A DNA stretch of 64,000 nt from Ceratodon purpureus (lineage: Eukaryota; Streptophyta; Bryopsida; Pseudoditrichales; Ditrichaceae): contig CM026426.1 of the NCBI GenBank assembly GCA_014871385.1, forward strand, positions 48,617,042 to 48,681,041, written 5' to 3'. Of the stretch, positions 1-11,660 are shown piece by piece. The notes beneath the pieces are model-generated. The model saw only the letters and a program-made list of their open reading frames with translations, did not search any database and had not been told where the DNA came from. Numbering within the stretch: the first letter of the stretch is position 1; each line of letters begins with the position of its first letter. The position numbers and the translations under genes are program-made.

Positions 1-100
1 AGAGAGAGAGCGAGAGAGAGATAGAGGAGAGAGAGAGAGAGAGAGAGAGACGCGAGTAGAGATCGCGAGGAGAGAGAGAGACTCCTCTATCTATCTCTCT

Positions 101-160
<60 letters not shown>
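1..160. repeat. GA/TC microsatellite, purine tract then pyrimidine tract
   Basis: A GA-rich purine tract (about 1-81) passes directly into a TC-rich pyrimidine tract (82-160). The two halves are roughly complementary, so the block is a low-complexity inverted repeat that could fold back or form H-DNA. The window edge cuts it, so its true length is unknown. Confidence 0.95.
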
Positions 161-164
<4 letters not shown>

Positions 165-1711
165 GGGTATTTTCTAGACTATTCATTTATACCACAAACA
201 TATGGAAATTTTCCTTTATGAACAAATTCCTATCTAATTTGGCATTTACTATTTGAACTAATTTGGTTTTAAATGGTAATGAGCAACTTACACAAATTGT
301 CCAATGTAGCTATATGTTACAATGTTTGATTTGATTCATCAAATTCGCATCAACGTATTCGGCTGTCATTTCTGGAACTCTAAACTTGATTTTTGTCTGT
401 TCCTTAGCAGCCCTTGAGTCACCCGTAGGGATGTACTCTTCATTTATAAATTTGGTAATTTTGTCATGCATGGATCAAAAAGCATGGATATCAATCGACA
501 AGTTGGCCAATAATTCATTTATTATTGCGCTTGTACTGATATGTTTATTGCCGCAGCGCTGGGTTTGAGCAGTGGCTATGGTGGCTATTGCGCTCATAGT
601 TGACGATTGATCTGCATGAGTCTGTTTTGTTGCCGGGACTTGTTGCAGACTTGTCTGGTACATCAAGCACTAGGTCCGGAAGAGTTGCTTGATTTTCACT
701 GATGCAACTTCAACATTGGATTCTCTCTGCAATATCATGTGCAGGGTCATGTCCTATGTGGAATATAAAATTATCTTCACAACACTGTCCAGATAAATTT
801 ATAATTGTTGAATTTAATTTTCTACGTCATCAAAGAAGCAAATGTTCCATAGTCAGTGAGGCATATGGATAACTTCTTTTGATGACTTTGTTGCTCGTTA
901 CAAACCTAGGCGTAGTTATCGCCATTTGCGCATTGCATATCAATGCTATATATCGAATATGGTCTGAGTCACACAGCTTTGTGTTGGAACTCAATCTTGG
1001 TTGTACATTTTCGATAAACTTGACGATGATTTAACGGATTTGCTGGTTGATCGATAGTTCACGATGGGGATCTTTGAATCGCTAGCAGAGAAGTACAGGT
1101 CTTGGCCAAGTAACCCCATCAGTGCGGATGCTTGATAGCTGAGACACCAAACTGTAATCAATAAAATGTCTCCAAAAGTAAGCTGATCAATATTAGACTC
1201 ATGATACAGATGAGGCTGTGAATATTGATGTTTGATGAATTATAGTTGACGTTGATAATCTTGTCTGGATCCTTGTACTCTGGGAGCTCGTTGACGGCCA
1301 ATATAGACGAAAGACATAGGTTGTGCGAACAGGTGAAGGCGCAAATAGCATTTGCAGCAATAGCTGAATTTCGGCACTCACTCATATGGGAATTTCAGCA
1401 CTCATTTTTGCTCTTGGTTTTGAGCCATGCTTCTGTTGAAGAGCTGAAATTTTAAGTCGGTTGGTTGATCACTTAAGGTAGCTAGTTGATCACTTAAGTT
1501 GATGATTTCATTTGCACGGAGAATCTGATCATGTTGACTATGGCTGTTGTGTGGAATCTGATCATTCTATGATCCGATCAATTGGACCAAACTGGATCTT
1601 TCAATGCTGAGTCTGAGGAAGGAACTATTTAATATGAAGATCAGTATCAAAGGAATTTGAGATGAAAATGCAATAGTTGGTTGGGTGAGGTTGCTGCTCG
1701 CAAGCAGCAGA
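161..1711. other. no gene recognised
   Basis: Unique-looking, moderately AT-rich sequence. Open frames are short (75 codons or fewer) and carry no recognisable motif. Nothing supportable was found. Confidence 0.6.
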
Positions 1712-2110
1712 CATTAGGTGCAAAACGGAGTTTGGAAAAGGCCGTGCAAGCCTGACCAAAGTAGGTGAACCCCCTGCCCAAAGCCGCACTGGCGCTGGCA
1801 GCGGGTGCCAGGATTGATGCCCGCACAGAACTGCGTAGCGCACTGTGAACAAAGGTCCTCAGTATAATAGTTGAGACATGAAGCGTTGACTCGGGGTTTG
1901 GTCCCAAGTGGGCAGATGCTGTCAGCCTGCCACTATAGCTTGTGCCCTCCACACGCCTACTGGGGAGGTCATTGGTTCGAGCCCCCGTGGCGGTTGCTGG
2001 CACCACGGTGGCACAGGACGTGCCATGTCAAAAAGCACGCCGGCAGCGGCCATTTTTTTTCTCACGTGCCGCTTACACGGCCTTTTCCAGACCCCGTTTT
2101 GCACCTAATG
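1712..2110. mobile_element. inverted pair of SINE-like sequences
   Basis: The ends are inverted copies of one tail: the left arm (1712-1755) begins cattaggtgcaaaacgg, and its reverse complement ends the right arm (2063-2110). Inside, ggttcgagccc at 1974-1984 resembles a tRNA-type B box (RNA polymerase III promoter), with a weak A-box-like tggtcccaagtgg about 75 bases upstream. This fits two tRNA-derived SINEs inserted head-on that share a 3' tail, or a small foldback element. I see no target duplication and no complete tRNA cloverleaf. Confidence 0.4.
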
Positions 2111-5100
2111 TGATTTATAAAGCATTCTAGAGGTTATCCAATCGATCTGAGACTCGTAGTTATCGTGATCGCTGAATGCTCAATGGTTTCTAGAAGATTG
2201 AGCTGTTACCTGAACTATTGCAATTAAGGTACTCTCTTTTTGTTTTAACCTGGACTTTTTCAGTCCATGTGCGTGTGTAACTGAAGTGGATGCTATGCTT
2301 GCCTGGGTGGTTCCGTCCACCTGCAGCTTATTTAAGCGCACTTTGATGGACCAGAATTCACAATCAAGCCTCCTTGCAACTGTTGTTCCTTTCTCTTTGG
2401 CAATCTGCTTGCATTTTGCATTTTGCTTCTCCTCTCGGTGCTCACAGGTGCTGTACCTAGTCGACAGTGAACTCTGATTTCTTTTAGCTTGCTCGAACTA
2501 GGTCTGGTTGATCTTGTTCTCTGTAGCTTTCTAGTGTGCTCTTCTCATGCTGGATTTTTTGGTCTATTACTCTGCTACGCCTTGGTAGTACAATCTGCTT
2601 TGATTGTTTAATTTTGCCTGAGCTTTGCTATGCCATTACTCAACGGCATTTTGCTCTAACTAGATATTTTCACACCGCTCTAACCAAGTCTGCATAATCG
2701 AGCTCCTTGCGGAGCTGCTAGAACGTCACAATAATTTTATGGAATTTGTTCCTACAAACATAGGTTTTGTTTCATATTGTTTGTGGACTGGAGAGTTGGA
2801 TGCATTATGACAATGGAAGGGGGCTTTTCATATTTTTGTAACCACCTTTCCATTTTGTTATGTTAAGTGCATGTTTTCATCTTTGACAGGGATAACAACC
2901 AGAAGCCACGCTGTAGACACCTTGTGTACGTCCTTTGACTTATTGTTATATGTTGAGGTGGCATGGGCACATGTGAGGCGTGACTTTCTAAGATTGAAGC
3001 ATTGCGCTACAACTATGGCAGTCTAATTTTCTTACCTCTTATTCTTATTTGTTGTATTCATATTTGTGGTGAATAGTTTGATACTTAGTTTCAAGAATTG
3101 ATGCTTTCGTTCAAAAAATAAGATGAGGATTGTCTATTTTTTGAGCTTTGGAATATATCCTGAATTGGAGTGTAAAGACTGAAATGACTGTCTATTTCTC
3201 TCTCTCTCTCTCTGATTGTAGTGTGTCCGTCAAGATGGTGTGTAGGATAGGTTGCTCAACTATAGAGGACCTGCTATCAAGACAGTTTCAGTGTGTCTAG
3301 ACGGTCCAAGTAGTACTAGTAATAAGGAGCAGGATGTTGTATGGAGTTGTAGTGATTCATGGAAAGAAGTTGGATAGATTTGTGTGTAAAAGTATGGAGA
3401 TGCAGAACTAAGGGTTTAGAGGGGAGGAAAGTCAATTCGTCTAGTGGGCGTTGTAGATTTGGTGTTTGAACTAGTGATTCTTGTAGATTAAACCAATAAT
3501 TTAAGAATATGTATTAGATCTAAGAAAATACCACTAAGAATGTAGTAGATTTAAGTTGGAAGGTTTCAGATCTAGGACTAGGTTTTATGGCAGTTTCAGG
3601 AGGCAATATACAGTTTTTTGCAGGATTTTCAAGCGGTTTAGGACATGATTTATTATTAGAAGTGTTAAGGAATTTTTTTTTTTTCACATTGGCAACCCTA
3701 CTTTAGTTCAAACCATTTATCTCTACCTAGGCACACTAAGAAAGTACCAGATCTATACTGCTTTATGGATGATATGTACGGTGGCAATCCAAGTATTGCC
3801 AAGAGCAGATCTGTCAGCATTGACAGTTGCAGTGATCAGATCTAAGATAGTGACAGTGTCAAGGTAATGTTGGTGAGCGACCCATCAGTGGAGGCATGTC
3901 GAGTGCAACTAGGATTAGGACGGTGTAGACAACAGTGAGCTAGAAAGGAGGTGCATTTGAGGAGCTGAGAGCAGCTCTAGAGCGGAAGGGGGGATAGTCG
4001 TTTAGATCCAAGTAAGTTACTGTTCACCACTGATGTGATGGTGCATTGAAATGAACAATAGGCAAAATTATGACTAGCAATAAAAAAGGGAACAGTCAGT
4101 CAACAATTTGTACATCTACAGGCTAGATGAATGTATAGAGAATAAAATTGAAGCAGTAAAAAATTAAGGTTAAAAGGACAGCATGAGTAAATGGAGAAAA
4201 CGAACCTAGGGATTAGTAATAAGAGTCTAAAAAGGAAACTAGACGAGTAAATCACGAGATCTAGGAAAATGAGTTAAATTTGGACCATGAAAAAGTAAAA
4301 TAGGACCAAATTCACTAAAATCCATAGGGGCTGTTAGCCTGGGTTTAGGGATGGTGATGTTTGAGCCATAGACTAGGGAGAGTCAAGGGAGTTCTGGGAG
4401 GCAAGGGAGCCCATGAAGGGTGAGTTAAAGTTTGGCGAGCAGAGTAAAGGAAGTATTGAGACCCGAGAAGAAACCGTGTGGGAGCCAAGGAATCCGAAGA
4501 GGGGAAGTGGTAAGGTCTAAGGGAGATGAGCTGTTCAATCAGAGTAGCAAAACAGTTGAGGTTCCTCCCAAAACTGTCTATGTTGACCCAGGAGTCACGG
4601 AGCTATGAGGGGGATCCTAGTGCAAAATGATTACAATAAGAACATAACATTTGGACGGTGTAGAAAAGGGAAGAGCATGTGAGGCATACACATAGAACAA
4701 CAAAGATTACCAAGAAGTGACCATGATTTCTATTGTCTTAATCAGAATTGCAACTCACAAAAGATGTGAGTCAAAATACAAAGGGAAGTCTGGAAACTAA
4801 AATGTGACTCAAAAACTAGAGAGTGTCCTCTGCTACGGCCTAAGGCTATTAGTACTATGGCCTGATCCAAAATCCACGGTGCATCCACAGTTAACACCGC
4901 TGGTATTTTGCCTAGGTGTCCAAGTCTTCCTCTGCTGGTCTTCATCCTTGCTGGCTGGGTCTTCCTTGGCAATCTTGTTCTTCCCGGCCGAGTCTTCCTA
5001 TGTTGCCAGGCAACAGGGGCAAGACTCGAGGGACTAGGACAGACGTCTTGGACTAAACTTGTAAGACTCTATAAGTAATCTATAGAGTTCAAAGGACTAG

Positions 5101-5365
5101 CACGTAGAGGAGGGCTAGGACAAGGATCTACAGCACCTATCCAAGAGATCACTTGGAGGGGCAGGCTCGGCATACTGGAGAGGCAGGCAGACCGGAAGAT
5201 CATTACTAAGGAGTACCAAGAGGGAGAAGCAGTTATCTTCCTTTAATGAATGGAAGCTACGAAGGGTGGGACAAAGAAGACTTCCCCAGGAGAGAAGCAG
5301 CATAAAGACTGGCCAAATACAAGCTCAAGAAGTTATAGAGAGGAGCAGTTGAAGTAGGGAGGAAC
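2111..5365. other. spacer without recognisable gene
   Basis: No supportable gene. A short (TC)n run lies at 3197-3212, and AGATCT-like words recur between about 3480 and 3860. The stretch from about 4000 is purine-rich on the plus strand and may be old retroelement interior, but no domain is legible. Confidence 0.5.
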
Positions 5366-5990
5366 ATGGAAAGGCAGTTCAGCTTTGGGGGAGAGTATTT
5401 CCAAAGGAAGGACCAAGGACCTCATAGACATAGACTTGGTGGGGGTAAATTCAAGCTAGGAGACACTGCTTGAAGTAAGGAGGAGGACAAGATCAGCTAT
5501 GGACGGACCATGATCCGGTTTCAAGAACTAGTTGTAAGAAGAGGAGATTAGGAGAGATGATGGCTCACTGCCATTCCTAAAGACTAGTACGAGAGATTGT
5601 CCAAGACTAGGAGGTGCCGACACTCAACACTATTGGAACCCTGAGGTGGAAACAACATCAGTATAAGACCAATATCAAGAAGAAGGGAAGAAGGGCAACA
5701 ATTGATCGGATTCCCCAATGAAAGAAGTGCAGACTCCATGAGACCTGGTGGAGCCTATAGAGGCATTGAAGAAGAAATTGGACATGATCAAAATTGAAGA
5801 CTGGACTGTAGGAGAAACAAAACCCTCTTTAGACCAGATCAAGACCAGTAGGCCAGTACCATCAACCACTAGAAAACAAATAATGCTGCTGGAACACAGA
5901 AACTTGTTTATCTTCCGGTTAACGTCAAAACAAGATTGTATTCTTCTTATCTGTGTGATTCCAAGTATCGTTTGGAGGACTCGTTAGTGT
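5366..5990 (+). other. possible decayed reading frame, function unknown
   Basis: From an ATG at 5366 the plus strand can be read as a Glu/Arg/Lys-rich protein interrupted by several TAG and TGA codons. A second frame, 5748-5987, is open for about 79 codons and includes the plausible peptide KKLDMIKIEDWTVGETKPSL. Composition resembles the charged linker of a retroelement polyprotein, but there is no zinc knuckle, protease or RT motif. It could be non-coding purine-rich DNA. Confidence 0.2.
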
Positions 5991-7241
5991 CATGTAAGAT
6001 TTCATAAGCGATTCAGTTTCTCTTACACTTGTTTGGATTGTATCTTTTGAACCGGATATTCCTCCTACCTTCTCATGCCTTTTAATCTACTTCTTTTCCA
6101 ATGTGATTAAGACAAAACCAAATCCATCGTATCTGGCGAGAAGTCACCTCACAACTAACCTAAAAAAATCTGGCCAGCAGGTCATGCAAGTGATTCACTT
6201 CCGATTCGTGAGACTACAACGACACACCGATCCGAATCTGTGAGAGCTAGGATCCGGCTATCTCTGGGCGACTCGTTCCACTATTTGATCTTCTCCCTCA
6301 CTGTAAATGGAACCCCTTCAGAAGTTTCGGGAGCCCGATCAAGTATCTCTTGATCCGCTATGATCCTAGCGACGGCTATTCCGTATGAGGTTATTTAGAG
6401 ACCCGGATAGTAAGGCTTCAACTCCCACAACAAACCGACACACCCATAATGCTCAATCTTGGAATCTAGACAAATCCGAGTCCTGCTTCACAAATTTTGT
6501 CACCTTCACATTTGGTCTACCGTGAAAATCTATCTTCTCTTGAATTATTTACACTCAGAAAGGAAGTCAGAGGACAAGCACTATACAGAAATTACGATGC
6601 TTTACTAATAAGGAATATAGGAAGGAATTATGCAAAAACAAAGACCCGACAGATTCCGCAAGCTCTACATAAATAAACAGAGGCTTTTACAAAAGCGGCG
6701 GCACAGAAATTTCACTTAGAATCCTAATTTCTACTCAAAATTTTCTAATCCTATCACTGTGATTTTTCGCAATCTCAAATCTTACTTCTACTCCTACAAA
6801 ACCGGAAAACTACGACTGGCCTATCTACTTGGTCTTTGGCTTCTTCCACATCTTCTTGTCCTTATCCATCTTGCCCGCAACCTTCTTTTTCTTCGTCTTC
6901 TGCTCTTGGAAAAGGTTTAGGATCTTCGGCCGAGATGAGACCTTTGTTAGAGTCCGGGTCAAAGTCAGAGTCTGTGTGTGAGTCCATATGGTCGGAATGG
7001 TGGCCGACGATCTCGTATACTTGAATTCATCTTCCAAGTCTGAGATCAGGTACACTAAACTCTTTTCAGCCCGCCTCTTGTTCTTTTCTAGTTGACCACT
7101 CCTCTGCAGGGACGCCACTAAATTATTCATTAGAGGAGTGACCACCGGACTCTGCGAAGTGGGGGAGGGACGAATTACTTTGGTACGTCTGGCCAGAGAC
7201 AAAATAGTTCTCCATCCTAGATCAACTCCAGTAGACAAAGT
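5991..7241. other. left flank of the LTR element, ambiguous minus-strand frames
   Basis: No certain gene. On the minus strand between about 7240 and 6825 two overlapping frames look protein-like. One is a 146-codon frame ending Lys-rich; another is Asp/Glu/Ser-rich. I cannot decide between them and neither resembles a known family. The five bases before the LTR (aaagt, 7237-7241) nearly match those after the 3' LTR (agagt). Confidence 0.3.
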
Positions 7242-7871
7242 TGATATCCTGAACATGCACCTCACAGCACTGCAGTCAGAGACGGCAACAACGGCAAGGA
7301 CTGGGAGTTAACTACAACTCCCTAGGACGACTGCAAGTATAAATACATAGGATCAGAACTAGGTTGCTCTCTCGGAATTTTGCTAGGAGCTTAGTCTTAG
7401 GACAGCAAAGACATTCCCTAGTTCAGGCTTGGACCTCTTAGGCTTTGTAAACGCTGATGATCCGAAGTAAACAATGACTTACCTCTTCTGACTAAACCCT
7501 GGTCTCCTTGTCTACTCTCTCTTGCTGTTTGCTTGCTTGCTTACTTCTTCATCACCTTCCTGCCCTGAATGTTTTCGCACTATCATTCTCTGATTAGCTT
7601 GAGCACCGTGGTCTTCCAAAGATACTCACCCCCTTGAAAGTCTAAGACGTCTTCTTAACCCTCCCCTGTCTCGTCTCGCGGGCTGAATACACGCTTACAC
7701 TTCCAAGCTAACCCTAACTACAAGGTGTCCCACCCCTGTGACACCCGACCTCCCTGATATCCGTGCTGCTAAACCCTCTCCGGGTATCACTAGTGACCCG
7801 GATCTCCCCTACCTCGTATAATCCCTCTCCTTCCCTGTTCACACTCTCCATGCCTCGAACTGAGTGTAACA
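7242..7871 (+). repeat. 5' LTR
   Basis: This copy aligns end to end with 15748-16376. It starts TGATATCC, a diverged form of the 3' copy's TGTTACTCC, and ends AGTGTAACA. A TATA box (7338-7345) would start transcription near 7370. About 540 bases of the middle are identical to the 3' LTR by eye; the differences lie in the first 75 and last 20 bases. Confidence 0.95.
7338..7345 (+). promoter_or_regulatory. LTR TATA box
   Basis: tataaata in the 5' LTR, repeated at 15843-15850 in the 3' LTR. Its place about 95 bases into the LTR is compatible with a retrotransposon promoter and implies a U3 of roughly 125 bases. A start site about 30 bases downstream is inferred. Confidence 0.6.
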
Positions 7872-7874
7872 TTT

Positions 7875-7892
7875 TGGCGACCATGCTGGGGA
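7875..7892 (+). other. tRNA primer-binding site
   Basis: tggcgaccatgctgggga lies three bases after the 5' LTR. Plant gypsy elements carry a TGGCG..CTGGGGA-type site here, complementary to a tRNA 3' end that primes minus-strand DNA. The exact tRNA cannot be named from this sequence. Confidence 0.65.
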
Positions 7893-7932
7893 TGGAATTG
7901 TGAAGCAAGGAAGCTTGGCCATCCTAGACACC

Positions 7933-9455
7933 ATGCCTCCTAGAAAAGTTGCTGCGGAAGCAGCTCGCAACAATGAGGGAGAAGAAACCACGGTACCAGA
8001 CGACCCTGATTGTACCAAAGATTTTGTACAATGGATGAAGCAGCAAATGATTGACCTTGCTGCTAAAAATGACGCCACGAATGCCAAGTTGGAAGCGTTA
8101 AGTGTGCAATACCAAAACGTGCAGAGGAGTAGGACCCCTGGACCTCTGGGGAACCCACCGTTGAATCCAACACGCCAAACCTCTCAAGTTCCTGTAGATG
8201 AACTACGGTCGGCTATGTTGCCCAGAGAGAATCCAACGGCAGCCACATCACAGAGCATGGGCAGTCAGGAACACTACACCAAGCTGCCCAAAATTCCGTA
8301 CCTAGTGTTCGATGACAATGCCGACCCTGACTGGCATGCCCAACGTTTCAAGGTTATTGCAAGGACCATCGGAATCACTAACCCTGCTGACCTACAAAAT
8401 ATATTTGGAACAACGCTGCAAGGAAACCACATAAACTAGTACATAGATTTTGAAACAGAACACCCATTGTCAGGATGGGAGGAATAGGAGGCCAGTTTTT
8501 TATACAAATTCCGAAAATTAAAAACCAGCTCTGAAATCCTCAGAGCCCTTGGTAGCATCATCTAGAACAGAGACGAACCCGTTGACAAGTTTTATGATAG
8601 ATTCAAACAGCTATTAGACAAACTCAACCAAAAGCCTGAGAAGACTATTTATGTGAATGGTTCAAAAAAGGTTTGTTGCCATGGATACAATAGGGTATTG
8701 TTATTTGCAGGGTCAAAAGATTGCACGACATCCTTGATGCCGCCAATGATATTAGTCGTGAGCTAGGTGCTCTACACAAGCTTCAGAAAACCTTATTACC
8801 TCTCCCGACACTCAGACCGGCTGTCCGAGTCACCCCAGTTCCCTGCAGTAACTATGGAAAGATACACGGCGGTCGTTGTTGGTTTGCCAACACTAACCAA
8901 AGAATGGACGACAATAGACAATCACAAAACTCTACAGCTGCCATGCAGGCCAAAGAAATTGAAGTAGATGCGTTCCAGCCTACTCGGAACGACGGCTGTT
9001 GGGAATGTGGGTCGTTACACCATCGAAGAGGAAAATGCCCCCTGTTGCACCAAAGGTGGGCCGCCGCAGCAGCCAATCCACCACCACCACCCAAGGACGG
9101 CCAAGGGCCCTCTCCAAGAAGTGGAGGAGAGACCATTACGGAAGTCCATGGGGCAGAGGCCAAGGTCGCTGCCATTACTATAGCAGCCGTCTCCACCAGA
9201 TCTCAGACGGTCTCCAACCCACAAACAAACGACCATGTTATTGAACAAAGGAAGCCCTTCCCACCCAATCATTGGGAAAGGCTACACCAAATTTGGAAGG
9301 ACTTACAAGAGGAGTTGGAAACTCCACAACCAGACAGTCTGCAAGAAGTTATAGACAACATCAATGTCACGATTACGCTGTGTAAATTAATTCAGATTAG
9401 CCCTGAGTTTCACAAATACTTCACAAATACAAGCTGCTTTGCCCAGTTTGCCTAA
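7933..9455 (+). pseudogene. gag: retrotransposon gag (capsid/nucleocapsid), broken
   Basis: The best start is ATG 7933 (MPPRKVAAEAA), 61 bases after the LTR. A charged N-terminal region is followed by the capsid-like stretch PKIPYLVFDDNADPDWHAQR and then WFKKGLLPW. Near 9000 a canonical CCHC zinc knuckle (CWECGSLHHRRGKC, C-x2-C-x4-H-x4-C) marks the nucleocapsid, the RNA-binding part. In-frame TAG codons at 8437, 8485, 8563 and 8691 and a frameshift near 8640 break it. It precedes pol, with a frame change near 9440. Confidence 0.85.
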
Positions 9456-9975
9456 AGACCCCAAAGTCATTGAGATAAATTCTACGACCTTAGACCCAGA
9501 CGCCGCGGTAATACGGATCCAGCTAGGACAGTACGACCTAACCAACGTACTGGTTGATGGCGGCTCGGGGGTCAACGTTATGAGTAATCAATTAAGGGAG
9601 AACCTGGGGCTCCCTCGACCAAAAGCCGCACAGTTTATCCTTCGTATGGCCAATGACGCCCCAGTTACGCCGTTGGGAATATTCTCTTCGGTGGCCATTA
9701 CTCCACATGGCGTCACAACACCGGCCACTTTCGTTATCATAGAGATGCCCGAACGAAGCACCTTCCTTATCATCCTGGGACGTCCATGGTTAAGGGATAT
9801 GAACGCCATCCATGACTGGGCCACGAACCAAATCAGAATACACAGACATGGACGAACCATAGTTATTCCTGTTGATAGCTGTGTAACCCGAGCTAAAGCT
9901 GATCAGATCAGACACCATGCTGGCACTAACTGGTTAAAAGGACTGTCACCAGAACAAGAAGCATTAGTCTTATAG
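9439..9975 (+). pseudogene. retropepsin-like aspartic protease of pol
   Basis: The open frame contains VLVDGGSGVNVMS, the D-x-G active-site loop typical of plant gypsy proteases, followed downstream by IILGRPWLRDMNAI, the conserved C-terminal hydrophobic-Gly motif. It would cleave the Gag-Pol polyprotein. The domain itself is open, but the frame ends at a TAG (9973) and then continues in the same frame into the RT linker, so that stop interrupts a longer pol. The upstream junction with gag needs a frame change. Confidence 0.85.
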
Positions 9976-11060
9976 GCGGATCCTAATTTGGTGCCCCTGG
10001 CCGAGATACACTTAGCCAGCCTAGTACCAGAACAGGAGAAGTTTGATATTCCCGCATATTTCACCGAGGAAGTCCAAGAAACAGTCGAGGTAAACGCGCC
10101 CCCAGCGTCCCAAGCTTTAAAAAATCACACGGTAAATGGTTGGTCCCATGGCGCCAAGGACAAAGTGGAACTCAATAACCTAGGCACCAGAGACAGCCCC
10201 AAGTTTGTTAAAATTAATGCTGAAGCACTAGTAGAGCTAAAAAAGGCAGCCATTGCACTGTTCCACGAATACCATGACATCTTTGCTTAGGGACACAAAG
10301 ACCTCAAGGGCATACCAAGTCGGCTAGCAGAACATACCATAAATTTAGTTCCCAATGCCCACCGTATGCAACAACGCCGATATAGAATGAATCCTAATTA
10401 TGCAACACGCGTCAAATGAGAGTTAGATAAACTATTACAGGCCAAGTTCATCTCACCTGTAGATTCGGCACCATGGCTGTCACCGATGGTCATCATACCA
10501 AAGAAGAATGGCACACTCAGGATATGTATTGATTTTTGCAAACTCAATGCCGCCACCAAAGAAGATCACTACCCCCTACCTTACATGGAAGAAATCATCA
10601 ATGAAGTTGCCGGCCATGAAATGTAATCGTTTTTAGATTGCTTCTCTGGATACTATCAGGTAGCCATGGCTGAACAAGACAAAACTAAGACGGCATTTTC
10701 TGCGGAATGGGGACCTTATCAATTCAAAAGAATGCCATTTGGAGCTAAAAATGCACCCATGACGTTCTAGAAGGTCATGGAACTTATCTTCCGACCTTTC
10801 TTAAAAAGATTTTTTCGCATTTACTCAGATGATGGTACAGTCTATGGATCCATGAAGGAACATATTTCCCATCTACGCTAGATCTTTGACGCCTGCAGAA
10901 CCAACGGAGTAAGTCTCAATGCCGATAAGTGTATGTTCTTGTTCTTCGCGGGTATTATTCTTGGGTATATTGTTTGCAAACATGGGAAGTTACCAGACCC
11001 TGAAAAAATTCAGGACATTGTTAACATGACACCACCTATTACCAGAAGGGAATCCAACGA
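9976..11060 (+). pseudogene. pol: reverse transcriptase of pol, broken
   Basis: A linker (9988-10290) leads into an RT domain with the usual order: APWLSPMVIIPKKNGTLR, then [10 protein letters not shown] with the first catalytic Asp, then [12 protein letters not shown], then IYSDD, the polymerase Asp-Asp box with Ser in the variable position. Catalytic Asp residues are all present. Premature stops are TAG 10288, TGA 10417, TAA 10624, TAG 10768 and TAG 10879, followed by a frameshift near 11050. Several stops sit where related elements have Trp, Arg or Gln. Confidence 0.9.
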
Positions 11061-11069
11061 CCCCTCGGT

Positions 11070-11660
11070 TTGGCCCAATTCAACCGCATCTATATAGAAA
11101 AATTGGCACACATAACAGCACCCATTATCGCCCTGAACCATGCTCGTTACAGCTACCCTCGGGACTGGACACCTGTTGCCCAAGAAGCCGTAGAAAAAAT
11201 CAAAATTGCCTACACAAATGCTCCTATATTAATTGCCCCTGATTGGACCAAGGAGTTTCACGTACACACCGATGCCTCCAACCTCGCCATGGGCGTCATG
11301 CTGGCCTAGAACATCACTGGCAAACATGACCAGCTAGTCGCCTATGCCAGCCGTCTCCTCAACACCGCAGAGAAGAACTACTCTACTACAGAAAGAGAGA
11401 CCTTAGCTATAATCTATGGTGTCAAAAAATTCTGCCATTATTTGTTGGGAAATAAGTTTAGGTTCATAGTCGACCACCACAGTCTGTCTTATCTAGTAAA
11501 CCTGCCATTAGTTAGTGGACGGGTTGCCTGCTGGATCATGATTCTACTCGAGTATGACTTTGAGGTCGTCTTTGTTCCCAGCAAACGACACATATTCGTC
11601 GATTGTCTCTCCCGAGATACTACGGCCACCGAGGACGGCATTGACGACTCATTTAACTAC
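11070..11660 (+). pseudogene. RNase H domain of pol
   Basis: HTDASNLAMGVMLA holds the first catalytic Asp of a Ty3-type RNase H. TERETLAIIYGVKKF carries the catalytic Glu, VDHHSLSYL the next Asp, and DCLSRD closes the domain. It would degrade RNA in RNA-DNA hybrids during reverse transcription. A TAG at 11307 sits directly after the first motif, where other elements have Gln-Asn. Otherwise the stretch is open and continues in frame towards integrase. Confidence 0.85.

Noticed and set aside
1871-1990. Functional tRNA gene at the B-box-like sequence
   Set aside because: No cloverleaf can be drawn and the A box is poor; a SINE remnant fits better.
1647-2006. 119-codon minus-strand ORF
   Set aside because: Lies across the inverted SINE-like pair; no coding signal.
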